Shown: piece after piece, positions 1 through 7,103 of the stretch | How the letters are laid out: every line of letters begins with the position of its first letter | Numbering within the stretch: position 1 is the stretch's first letter | DNA from: Prolixibacteraceae bacterium | GTDB taxonomy: Bacteria > Bacteroidota > Bacteroidia > Bacteroidales > Prolixibacteraceae | Assembly: GCA_003450125.1 (NCBI GenBank) | Contig: DMFR01000119.1 | Coordinates: 1 to 9,171, forward strand | Reading direction: 5' to 3' | DNA length: 9,171 bases | The notes under the pieces: model-generated | Databases searched by the model: none | Told to the model about the DNA's origin: nothing | The model's input: the letters and a program-made list of their open reading frames with translations, nothing else | Translations under genes and position numbers: made by a program

Positions 1-66
1 AATAGTTCGTACTTCGCTCGTACTATACTCGTACTATACTCGTACTATTAAAACTATACGAGTTAT
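1..66. repeat. 11-bp tandem repeat with flanking inverted repeat
   Basis: The unit CTCGTACTATA occurs three times head to tail at 17-27, 28-38 and 39-49 (the last copy ends in T instead of A), and a decayed copy may precede it at 6-16. Immediately after, TACGAGT at 57-63 is the reverse complement of ACTCGTA at 38-44, so the last unit can fold into a small 7-bp stem. The 11-bp period is close to one helical turn. The array touches the window edge and may extend to the left. Its function is unknown; it could be an intergenic variable-number repeat. The repeat is seen directly and no role is claimed. Confidence 0.7.
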
Positions 67-73
67 GCACGAA

Positions 74-105
74 TTTTGTTTAAATGAAGTAAAATCTATG
101 GTTTG
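74..105 (+). promoter_or_regulatory. weak Bacteroidota-type promoter candidate for the GH10 gene
   Basis: TTTTG at 74-78 could serve as the -33 element, and TA (97-98) followed by TTTG (102-105) resembles the -7 element TAnnTTTG with one extra base in the gap. Transcription from here would leave a leader of about 185 nt before the start at 298. The rest of 106-297 shows no gene, and I see no clear riboswitch or terminator fold in it. The short leader just before the ATG is A-rich and lacks a Shine-Dalgarno sequence, as is usual in this phylum. The match is imperfect, so this is only a candidate. Confidence 0.2.
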
Positions 106-297
106 GGTATAAGGCAGAACCAAGGCTGGCGGCAGGCAAATTACTTTTAACTGAAGTCTTTTTTATATTCAAGGAAAATTGGTACCCAAGGAAAAGAAGA
201 GTGATTTTGGTGATGAATAAAAGCCAATATTATGGATGAGATTCAACATTTAATGATTATTTTTATCACAGCTTAAACCAATAAACAACTAACCAAA

Positions 298-3030
298 ATG
301 AGAAATATACTACATAGGTTCATTCAACAGCGAGATAACCGGGTCCTTTGGTTGATCACCTTGTTGGTACTTTCATTCAATACAGGATTCGCTCAAACCA
401 ATTTAATTGTCAATGGCGGTTTTGAAGACAAAACTACCGGGTGGATGGCCTGGCAAGCTACCGTTGCAAATACGACTGATGCCCATTCCGGAAGTTCTGC
501 TGCTTTGGTTAGTAATCGAAAAAATCCCTGGGATGCTATCGCTCAAGATATCTCCAAAGTGCTCGTAAACGGAGAAACATATACCCTAAGCGCATGGGTT
601 AAAATCCCCAAATCGGCCGTCAATTTCAGGGCCACCCTGCACATTAAAGCCGGTGGGGTGGATACGTATAACGGCTTATTGTGGACCAATAGTCCGGTGA
701 TCGGGTATTATGCCTTTTACACCCAAACTTTTACCCAGAGCTGGACAGGGGCCTTACAGACGGCTGATCTTTATTTTGAAAATGAAAGTGTGGCAGGCGT
801 CTATTCAGACTACTTGGTGGATGACGTAATGTTGGTGAAGAGTAAGCCATTGGTAGATATTATACAGGATGGACCAGGCTTGAAAGATATCAAAAGTACC
901 CTATTGATTGGGGGTTGTGTCAATGAAGGCAACAAGAATTATTGGCTCAATGCAGCAGGAAAAGCCCAGGTGCTGAAAGACTGTAATACGGTTACTGTCC
1001 AGTGCTATCCCGGATGGGGACGATGGGATGAAACCAAGCATCATGTTTACCATGTGGATGATTTCACCAGCCAGGTTCAGGACATGAAAAAGGAACACAT
1101 GAAGGTAACGGCTCACATGCTCCTGGGTTGGGATCAGTATTTCCCGGTGTGGTTCAAGGAGAATGACTTTCCGGCAGATACACTTGAAGCCATCATGCAC
1201 AGCTGGCTGAAAGGAATTATTCAATACAAAGGAAACGACACCCTGGTGGATGTTTGGAATGTGGTCAATGAAGCCATCAGCTGGAATGGAACAGGAAAGT
1301 ACTGGCCTGAAAATAATACAGATCACCTGAATGCCTGTGAAATGCAACGCATGGGCTATGAAGTGGATGCATCTGGATTGACCGGGGTACAAAAGCCAAA
1401 TGCACAACACCCGGTTTATATCCGAAAAGCCTTTGAATATGCACGTACATTGACCAAAAAGAAGCTTGAATTGCGTGATTCAGGCTTCGAATTCCCTACC
1501 GATTCCAAGTACAATGCCTTCTATGAATTGGCAGTCCATCTTAAAAAGATGAATGCACCTGTTGATGTCATAGGTTTTCAGACTCACCTTGATCTGGACA
1601 AAGTATATGACTGGGTGGGATATACCAATAACATCAAACGGTATGTGGATTTGGGATATGAGGTCAACATTCCGGAAGTAGATATAGGTGATGTGGCTAA
1701 AACGTGGTCGGATTATAAGGCCGACCTGCAGAAAGCGCAGTACTATAAACTGGTTACCGCAGCTATAAAGGGAGGTGCAAGTGAATTACAGACCTGGGGG
1801 TTTATTGATGATGGATGGCGTCCCGGACAACATGCATTCCCTTATTCCAATTACTTTGAACCTAAACCGGCCTACTATGGTATCAAGGAAGCTTTGATTG
1901 ACATGAGTTCCATTTTATACTGGGAAATGGATGCCCCGGTGGATGGTAAAATGCCTGATGTGATGAAATACAACAACTTTGGGACTTTACACAATTTCAG
2001 CACGCCGGTAATTGTGACCGGTTATCAATCAAAAGCCTTACAGTTTGACGGGATGGATGATTATATTTCAACGGGTAAATTGTCAGATAGTATTTCTGGG
2101 GATCTGACTTTCTCCTGTTATATAAAAACGACTACCACAAGACCTTCCATTGTAGCTGATATTGCCTCGGAAGAAGCTTCAGGACTTAAAATCGGGATTA
2201 CAGCCGAAGGGAAGATCTACCTGAATGCAGTGGAAGCTGGTTTAAGTACTGATTTGGTTGGTTTAACGGCAGTGAATGATGATGCATGGCATTTCATTGC
2301 TCTTCAACGAGACAGTGCAACTTATCGCCTGTATATTGATGGTAACGCAGCCGTTGTCAGCAGTAAAGGGAACCTACACAAATATACAAAGCTTGTGATA
2401 GGAGCTAAAAGTGATGGAACCAGTGCATTCAATGGAACAATCGATGAAGTGAAATTATACGATGCAATCATAGAGGAGGGTAGTTTTGCGAGAAGTATGT
2501 CCCCCTGGGCGCCCATAAGACTAAACGTCAGTAAGAATAAGATGAGCATGCGCCTGGATTGGATCGATCAAAGCACCAATGAACAAGGATTTATCGTTGA
2601 AAGAAAAACAGCAGCTACTGATTGGCAGGAAATAGCCCGTATCAGCACAAACATTTCTACCTATACGGATATTGTTTCCTTATACAACACTGAGTATAGT
2701 TACAGGGTCAGTTCCTATGCATTGGCAAAATCAGCTCCATCAAACATTGCATCTGTCACCAGTCCGCTTGATCCAAATACTGGATTATCGGATAAGGAAA
2801 GTAATGGTGTTAATTTCATTTATCCCAATCCTGTTCAGGATAAATTTACCTTGGTTTCATCTGGAAACTCTGCGATGAAGCTTTTTGATATTCAAGGTAA
2901 ATTAATGCTGCAGAAAAGTAATTGTGCTGCTATAGAATCATTTGACCTGAGTAACTTTTCTAAAGGTATCTATTTTGTACAGACTTGTGACAACAAGATA
3001 ACCAATATGATTCAACTGATAAAATATTAA
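298..3030 (+). CDS. secreted modular GH10-family glycoside hydrolase (CBM4_9-GH10-LamG-Fn3-T9SS)
   Basis: A 910-residue exported polysaccharidase. Residues 1-33 form a Sec signal peptide (basic n-region, VLWLITLLVLS core, cleavage after FAQ). Residues 35-182 look like a CBM4_9 carbohydrate-binding module (NLIVNGGFE start). Residues about 195-535 are a GH10 barrel: acid/base E325 in NVVNEA, the QTH motif with H430, nucleophile E460 in NIPEVDIG, and W500. Residues about 540-725 are a LamG/concanavalin-like module (FDGMDDY, DDAWHF, FNGTIDEVKLYD). Residues 736-822 are Fn3-like. Residues 839-910 are a type IX secretion sorting domain (IYPNP, LFDIQGK, KGIYFV), implying export and surface attachment or release. 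Known GH10 members are mostly endo-beta-1,4-xylanases. Here the usual ENEMKW and WH substrate loops are replaced (see findings), so xylan is only a default guess. The beta-propeller gene follows 45 bp downstream and is likely co-transcribed. Confidence 0.9.
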   Translation: MRNILHRFIQQRDNRVLWLITLLVLSFNTGFAQTNLIVNGGFEDKTTGWMAWQATVANTTDAHSGSSAALVSNRKNPWDAIAQDISKVLVNGETYTLSAWVKIPKSAVNFRATLHIKAGGVDTYNGLLWTNSPVIGYYAFYTQTFTQSWTGALQTADLYFENESVAGVYSDYLVDDVMLVKSKPLVDIIQDGPGLKDIKSTLLIGGCVNEGNKNYWLNAAGKAQVLKDCNTVTVQCYPGWGRWDETKHHVYHVDDFTSQVQDMKKEHMKVTAHMLLGWDQYFPVWFKENDFPADTLEAIMHSWLKGIIQYKGNDTLVDVWNVVNEAISWNGTGKYWPENNTDHLNACEMQRMGYEVDASGLTGVQKPNAQHPVYIRKAFEYARTLTKKKLELRDSGFEFPTDSKYNAFYELAVHLKKMNAPVDVIGFQTHLDLDKVYDWVGYTNNIKRYVDLGYEVNIPEVDIGDVAKTWSDYKADLQKAQYYKLVTAAIKGGASELQTWGFIDDGWRPGQHAFPYSNYFEPKPAYYGIKEALIDMSSILYWEMDAPVDGKMPDVMKYNNFGTLHNFSTPVIVTGYQSKALQFDGMDDYISTGKLSDSISGDLTFSCYIKTTTTRPSIVADIASEEASGLKIGITAEGKIYLNAVEAGLSTDLVGLTAVNDDAWHFIALQRDSATYRLYIDGNAAVVSSKGNLHKYTKLVIGAKSDGTSAFNGTIDEVKLYDAIIEEGSFARSMSPWAPIRLNVSKNKMSMRLDWIDQSTNEQGFIVERKTAATDWQEIARISTNISTYTDIVSLYNTEYSYRVSSYALAKSAPSNIASVTSPLDPNTGLSDKESNGVNFIYPNPVQDKFTLVSSGNSAMKLFDIQGKLMLQKSNCAAIESFDLSNFSKGIYFVQTCDNKITNMIQLIKY

Positions 3031-3075
3031 TCTGAAATGTTAGATTTGAAAGAAGAAAATCCACAAAATACATCA

Positions 3076-4425
3076 ATGAAAAAGTATATCATTTCAATAA
3101 GCCTTTTCCTCCTGAGTTTTATTCATGTAAGCCTCTTTGCTCAAACAGATTACAATCAACAATGGCCTGGATTTCGTGGCCCGTGGGCTTGCGGATATAT
3201 GGATGGAATTAAGACAGCTACTACCTGGAATGTTGACAGCACAAAGAATATCAAATGGAAAACCGCCATTCCGGGCTTGGGTCATTCCTGCCCGGTGATA
3301 TGGGATAACAACCTCTTTGTAACCACTGCCAGCAGTGAGAAACAGGATGAATCACTTAAGGTTGGCCTCTATGGGGACATCGATATGGCAGCAGACAGCG
3401 GTATTATGGAATTCAAGGTTTATTGCCTGGACAAGAATTCAGGAAAGATCCAGTGGGAAAGGCTGGCTCATAAGGGCATTCCCAAATCAAAGCGGCATAC
3501 CAAATCATCACAGGCCAATTGTACGCCTGCAACCGATGGAAAACATCTGGTGGTATTGTTCGGGTCTGAGGGCTTGTATTGCTATGACCTGAAGGGAACC
3601 CTGCTCTGGCAAAAAGACCTTGGAATCATGAATCCAGGGCCTTACAATGAAACAGGTGTTGAATGGGGACATGCAAGTTCTCCGGTCATTTATAAAGATT
3701 TTATTATCATTCAATGCGACAAGTCAGTAGAGTCCTACCTGGCAGCATTTAATATTGAAGATGGCAAAGAGATTTGGCGCACTTCGCGAGATGAGGTTTC
3801 TACCTGGGGAACGCCTGCTATTTACTCCAATGAGGGTAAAACACAGGTGATTGTAAACGGCTTCAAGCACATGGGAGGATATGAATTGGAAACGGGTAAG
3901 GAAATATGGAGAATGAGTGGGGGAGGTGATGCTCCTTCAACGACACCGGTTGTAGCCAACAATCTGATCTACATTAACAACGCTCATGGAAAGTATTCAC
4001 CTATTTATGTCGTCAAGCCAACTGCAATGGGTGATATCACATTGGCCGCAGACAGCACAAAGAATAAGTATATTACCTGGAGCATCAAGCGGGGCGGAGC
4101 ATACTTGCAAACGCCTCTCATCTATGGAGACTATCTTTATAATCTTCAGGTAAGTGGGCAACTGACCTGTTTTGATGCCAAAACGGGAGAGGTAAAATAC
4201 AAGGAAAATTTGAGTGAAGCATTTAGCGCTTCCGGTATTGCTGCCGATGGGAAAGTATATTTCACTTCAGAACAAGGCAATGTTTTTGTGATTCAGGCAG
4301 GCCCGTCCTATAAACTGCTTGCAAAGAATGCCATGAATGATGTTTGTATGGCAACTCCTGCAATATCAGGCAATACACTGTTTTTCAGGACTCAGCACTA
4401 TGTCGTGGCTGTTGAATCGAAATAG
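3076..4425 (+). CDS. exported PQQ-like beta-propeller repeat protein
   Basis: A 449-residue secreted protein. I chose the ATG at 3076 because it starts a clean signal peptide (MKKY, hydrophobic ISISLFLLSFI, cleavage after FAQ at residue 23). An in-frame ATG at 3037 would put 13 polar residues in front of it. The body holds propeller blades of the PQQ/BamB-like type: LDKNSGKIQWE (118-128), YDLKGTLLWQ (170-179), FNIEDGKEIWR (225-235), YELETGKEIWR (269-279) and FDAKTGEVKY (366-375), each followed by a strand such as SSPVIYKD or TPAIYSN. The opening WPGFRGP (30-36) is typical of exported propellers common in Planctomycetes and Bacteroidota. It is too short for a quinoprotein dehydrogenase, and no catalytic residues are recognised. 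It has no T9SS sorting domain, so it is probably periplasmic. It may act with the GH10 protein upstream, by position only. Confidence 0.85.
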   Translation: MKKYIISISLFLLSFIHVSLFAQTDYNQQWPGFRGPWACGYMDGIKTATTWNVDSTKNIKWKTAIPGLGHSCPVIWDNNLFVTTASSEKQDESLKVGLYGDIDMAADSGIMEFKVYCLDKNSGKIQWERLAHKGIPKSKRHTKSSQANCTPATDGKHLVVLFGSEGLYCYDLKGTLLWQKDLGIMNPGPYNETGVEWGHASSPVIYKDFIIIQCDKSVESYLAAFNIEDGKEIWRTSRDEVSTWGTPAIYSNEGKTQVIVNGFKHMGGYELETGKEIWRMSGGGDAPSTTPVVANNLIYINNAHGKYSPIYVVKPTAMGDITLAADSTKNKYITWSIKRGGAYLQTPLIYGDYLYNLQVSGQLTCFDAKTGEVKYKENLSEAFSASGIAADGKVYFTSEQGNVFVIQAGPSYKLLAKNAMNDVCMATPAISGNTLFFRTQHYVVAVESK

Positions 4426-4457
4426 GGGAATTAAATTATTATGAAGCTGTCTTAAAA

Positions 4458-4612
4458 GTCTAAAAAGTAAAAATTTAACACCAAGATACAAAGAAATTCA
4501 CCACAGATTACACAGATGAACACAGATTAAAAAAATAAGAATAATCTGCGTCTATCTGTGTAATCTGTGGTGAATTTTTTTGTATCTTGGTGTTAAATTT
4601 TTACTTTTAGAC
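4458..4612. repeat. large near-perfect palindrome, MITE- or REP-like
   Basis: The left arm 4458-4529 and right arm 4542-4612 are reverse complements over about 71 columns, with one single-base bulge and about four mismatches, around a 12-nt A-rich loop. Inside each arm a short unit recurs: CACAGATTA at 4502-4510, CACAGATGA at 4511-4519 and CACAGATTA at 4521-4529, mirrored in the right arm. It lies between two convergent genes and could work as a two-way terminator. Its length and internal repetition also fit a non-autonomous mobile or REP-type element. No transposase or clear target-site duplication is seen. From memory, similar ACAGATTACACAGAT sequences recur between genes in several environmental bacteria; this was not searched. 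Confidence 0.85.
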
Positions 4613-4617
4613 ACCTT

Positions 4618-4650
4618 CAAAGGATAGCGCTCTTAAGATAATATCCTTTG
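4618..4650. repeat. 9-bp inverted repeat in the convergent intergenic region
   Basis: CAAAGGATA at 4618-4626 is perfectly complementary to TATCCTTTG at 4642-4650, leaving a 15-nt loop. It starts six bases after the large palindrome ends and abuts the next hairpin. It may help terminate transcription from either side, but no T-run follows the stem directly, so that role is uncertain. Confidence 0.5.
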
Positions 4651-4671
4651 CCGTCTGGCTTTAGCCGACGG
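4651..4671. terminator. GC-rich hairpin just downstream of the HAD gene
   Basis: CCGTC (4651-4655) pairs with GACGG (4667-4671), and GGC (4657-4659) pairs with GCC (4664-4666), around a TTTA loop, with T4656 bulged. It is 16 bp beyond the HAD stop codon and would form in the HAD transcript. No long T-run follows on the minus strand. It may be a REP-like intergenic palindrome rather than a true intrinsic terminator; from memory, hairpins of this composition recur between genes in Bacteroidota. Confidence 0.45.
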
Positions 4672-4687
4672 TAGCATGAGGTGGAAG

Positions 4688-5317
4688 CTATAAATATTGC
4701 TCAAAGAATTCTTCTACCTTTTCTCCGGGTTGGAGCCAGAATCCTTTCAATCCGCAGGCAATGGCGCCTTCTACGTTTGGAAGAGAATCATCGATGAACA
4801 AAGACTCTTCAGGACGGATGCCGGATAACAGGATAATCTCCTGGTAGGATTCAAAGGTCGGTTTACGGTAGCCGATTTCGTTGGAGTGGAAGACTTTTTT
4901 AAACAGAGAAGATACTTCAAAGCCATGCTGGTTTCTAAAGATGGATTGGTATTTTTCCACATGGATGGCATTGGTATTACTGAAAAGATAGAGGTCAAAT
5001 TTATGACTTAGCTTTTGAAGTAATTCAACCCTTATCTTTGGAAAATCCAATAACATGGCAGTCCAGGCAAGATCAATTTGCTCATTGGTTACTTCATTGG
5101 TAAGCAGTTTACGAACACCGTCCCTGAATTGATCAGGAGTAATTTTCCCCTGTTCCATGAGATAGAATATAGCATGATCGTATGTTAAGCCTTTGTCGCC
5201 AATGAGCTGTTCCATTCCAAGCTGGCCGAATGCTTCAATTGTTCTTTTGGGATTGATGTTGAGTAAAACACCCCCCAAATCAAATACAATGTTCCTGATC
5301 CCTTTTAAGATTTCCAT
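4688..5317 (-). CDS. HAD-superfamily phosphatase, subfamily IA, YihX-like
   Basis: A predicted cytoplasmic phosphatase of 209 residues. All four HAD motifs are present: nucleophile D13 in VFDLGGVL, S113 in LFSNTN, K152 in YRKPTF, and D176/D177 in FIDDSLPNVEGA. The Gly at the D+2 position is shared with E. coli YihX (alpha-D-glucose-1-phosphate phosphatase), as are the SNTN, RKP and NxEGA segments, so it fits that branch rather than being a loss. A helical cap lies at about 25-100. I chose the ATG at 5317; the upstream ATG at 5371 would add 18 residues (MPFYFHNFSTF...) that do not belong to the family fold and would use up most of the intergenic region. It is transcribed divergently from mtnA, 81 bp away. 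The substrate is unknown. A role in handling sugar phosphates from the neighbouring operon is possible, but rests on position alone. Confidence 0.88.
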   Translation of the reverse strand: MEILKGIRNIVFDLGGVLLNINPKRTIEAFGQLGMEQLIGDKGLTYDHAIFYLMEQGKITPDQFRDGVRKLLTNEVTNEQIDLAWTAMLLDFPKIRVELLQKLSHKFDLYLFSNTNAIHVEKYQSIFRNQHGFEVSSLFKKVFHSNEIGYRKPTFESYQEIILLSGIRPEESLFIDDSLPNVEGAIACGLKGFWLQPGEKVEEFFEQYL

Positions 5318-5398
5318 GAAGTTGATTGTTAAGATTACAAAAGTCGAAAAATTATGGAAATAAAAAGGCATATTTGAAGATCAAAAAGAATTAATACA
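5318..5398. promoter_or_regulatory. divergent promoter region between the HAD gene and the mtn operon
   Basis: This 81-bp, very AT-rich gap separates two genes that start in opposite directions, so promoters for both should lie here or just inside the genes. CATATTTG at 5369-5376 matches the Bacteroidota -7 box TAnnTTTG at 7 of 8 positions on the plus strand, but no TTTG lies at a suitable distance upstream. No convincing operator palindrome or S-adenosylmethionine riboswitch is seen; the gap is too short for one. The regulatory role is inferred from gene orientation. Confidence 0.35.
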
Positions 5399-6499
5399 AT
5401 GGGAAATCCACAGTCGATCTGGTTTAATCCGGAGAAGAATATAGTTGAAGCAATTGATCAGCGTTTACTGCCTTTTGAGCATGTAACGATTGTCATCGGG
5501 ACATTGCAGGAGGCCAGGAATGCGATCAGTGAAATGGTGGTAAGAGGTGCCCCCCTTATCGGAGTAACGGCTGCTTATGGAATGTACCTGGCAGCAAGAA
5601 GCTATGTGGGCAATAACCTGATGGCTGAAATGAACTGGGCAGGGGAGTGGTTAAAATCCTCTAGGCCCACTGCAGTCAATCTTGCCTTTGCGGTAGATGA
5701 AGCGCTTACAGTGATTTCAGATCAACATACAGATTCAGAAAATATACAATTACTCTATGAATATGCTGAAACCCTCAAGAAACGGGAGATTGATTTCAGC
5801 AAAAAAATTGGATTGTTCGGCCTGGAATTGATAAAAGCAATCAGTGAAAGAAATGGGAATCAGCCCGTTCAGATACTGACTCACTGCAATGCCGGGAGAT
5901 TGGCCTGCGTGGAACTTGGAACCGCAACAGCACCCATTTACCTGGCGCATGAAGCTGGTATACTGGTTCATGTATGGGTTGATGAGACACGACCACGCAA
6001 CCAGGGAGCCCGGCTTACGGCATGGGAACTGGGTGAAGCCGGTATCCCGCATACTGTGATTCCTGACAATGCAGGAGGTCACCTGATGCAGCATCAGATG
6101 GTTGATATGGTAATTGTAGGCAGCGATCGCACCACTTTAAACGGAGACGTAGCCAATAAAATAGGGACTTACCTGAAAGCACTTGCGGCTTTCGATAATG
6201 ACATCCCGTTTTATGTGGCACTTCCATCAACCACTATTGATTGGAATTTAAGGGATGGAATTCTTGAAATCCCCATTGAGCAGCGTGATGGGGGAGAGGT
6301 TTCAATGATGGAGGGCATAGTCGATAACGAAGTAAGGCAGTTCAGGATCATTCCGGAAAGGAGTGCAGTAGCCAATTACGGGTTTGATGTAACGCCAGCA
6401 AGGTTGGTAACAGCACTCATTACGGAAAAGGGAGTGTGTGAAGCAACCCGTGAAGGCATATTAAGCCTGTTCCCTGAAAGGAGACCAATCAATGAATGA
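5399..6499 (+). CDS. mtnA: S-methyl-5-thioribose-1-phosphate isomerase
   Basis: A cytoplasmic aldose-ketose isomerase that converts 5-methylthioribose-1-phosphate to 5-methylthioribulose-1-phosphate; some relatives also take 5-deoxyribose-1-phosphate. At 366 residues it is of normal family length. Signature motifs: RGAP at 49-52, catalytic Cys163 in LTHCNAG, DETRPRNQGARLTAWEL from 195, DNAGGHLMQ from 223, catalytic Asp243 in VGSDR, and NKIGTY at 253-258. Cys163 and Asp243 correspond to C160 and D240 of the B. subtilis enzyme. The family is related to eIF2B alpha/beta/delta subunits, but the Cys/Asp pair and the mtnP neighbour favour the isomerase. The start has an A-rich leader and no Shine-Dalgarno site. 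It is first in a three-gene operon and overlaps the next gene by 8 bp. Confidence 0.95.
   Translation: MGNPQSIWFNPEKNIVEAIDQRLLPFEHVTIVIGTLQEARNAISEMVVRGAPLIGVTAAYGMYLAARSYVGNNLMAEMNWAGEWLKSSRPTAVNLAFAVDEALTVISDQHTDSENIQLLYEYAETLKKREIDFSKKIGLFGLELIKAISERNGNQPVQILTHCNAGRLACVELGTATAPIYLAHEAGILVHVWVDETRPRNQGARLTAWELGEAGIPHTVIPDNAGGHLMQHQMVDMVIVGSDRTTLNGDVANKIGTYLKALAAFDNDIPFYVALPSTTIDWNLRDGILEIPIEQRDGGEVSMMEGIVDNEVRQFRIIPERSAVANYGFDVTPARLVTALITEKGVCEATREGILSLFPERRPINE
6478..6483 (+). promoter_or_regulatory. Shine-Dalgarno site of the aldolase gene
   Basis: AAGGAG lies inside the 3' end of mtnA, 8 nt before the ATG at 6492, which supports that start. The other starts in this window have A-rich leaders without a Shine-Dalgarno sequence, so this gene may rely on it, together with translational coupling to mtnA. 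The bases also encode mtnA residues, so chance cannot be excluded. Confidence 0.5.
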
Positions 6500-7103
6500 A
6501 GGTAGCATTAAGTTTAACTGCTTATGGGAACAAAAAGAAGTTGGGTTCCCCAATGAAATTTATGTGCAGCTTGAAACTGCACGGAGAGAATTATACAACC
6601 GTGGTTTAATAGGTATGTATCCCAATGGCATTGGCTATGGAAACATTTCAGTTAGAAAGGATAATACACAAACTTTTATTATTAGCGGCAGTGCAACTGG
6701 AGGATTCTCATACCTAAAGCAATCGGATTATGCCAAGGTAACCAACTATAATATCAGTGAGAACACTATATATTGTACTGGATTGATCAAAGCTTCTGCT
6801 GAAAGTCTGACCCATGCGGCAGTTTACCAATCGCTTCCGGAAGTGGGGGCGGTGGTGCATGTACATTGTCTTTGGTTGTGGGAGAAACTGATGAAGGACT
6901 ATCCGACAACTTCACCAGAAATAGAATATGGGACGCCTGCAATGGCTGAGGCAGTTGGGAAACTGGCATTAGACATAGATGGGAGAGAAGAAAAAATCAT
7001 TGCAATGGGTGGACATCATGAAGGAATTGTAGTATTTGGAAGTTCCCTGATGGAAGCAACAGAACAAATTATCAACATTTATAACCGATTCAAAAATGAC
7101 TAA
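6492..7103 (+). CDS. class II aldolase/adducin family protein, probable methylthioribulose-1-phosphate aldolase or dehydratase
   Basis: A cytoplasmic metal-dependent enzyme of 203 residues, the usual size for FucA/MtnB-type proteins. Visible family features: GYGNISVR (48-55) for phosphate binding, KASAES with catalytic Glu104 (the SAE form recalls MtnB) followed by H108, and VVHVH with zinc ligands H123 and H125. The third ligand is normally the His of an NHGxxxxG motif. Here the matching segment is HHEGIVVFG (175-183), so Glu177 sits where His is expected, with His175 and His176 just before it. Lying between mtnA and mtnP, it should act on methylthioribulose-1-phosphate. An Ald2-like reaction would give dihydroxyacetone phosphate and methylthioacetaldehyde; an MtnB-like one would remove water. 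I cannot decide between them, so no symbol is given. It overlaps its neighbours by 8 bp on both sides. Confidence 0.85.
   Translation: MNEGSIKFNCLWEQKEVGFPNEIYVQLETARRELYNRGLIGMYPNGIGYGNISVRKDNTQTFIISGSATGGFSYLKQSDYAKVTNYNISENTIYCTGLIKASAESLTHAAVYQSLPEVGAVVHVHCLWLWEKLMKDYPTTSPEIEYGTPAMAEAVGKLALDIDGREEKIIAMGGHHEGIVVFGSSLMEATEQIINIYNRFKND

Noticed and set aside
901..1410. A 169-residue minus-strand frame inside the GH10 gene
   Set aside because: It is antisense to the conserved catalytic barrel, has no recognisable family, and is best explained as a shadow of the GH10 frame.
3037..3075. The upstream ATG at 3037 as the start of the propeller gene
   Set aside because: It adds 13 polar residues (MLDLKEENPQNTS) before an otherwise standard signal peptide, and begins only 7 bp after the previous stop.
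4458..4612. The repeated CACAGATTA units as a CRISPR array
   Set aside because: The units are about 10 bp apart with no spacers, sit in two mirror-image arms, and no cas gene is present.
5318..5398. A SAM or related riboswitch ahead of mtnA
   Set aside because: The gap is only 81 bp, AT-rich, shared with a divergent gene, and shows no matching stem pattern.
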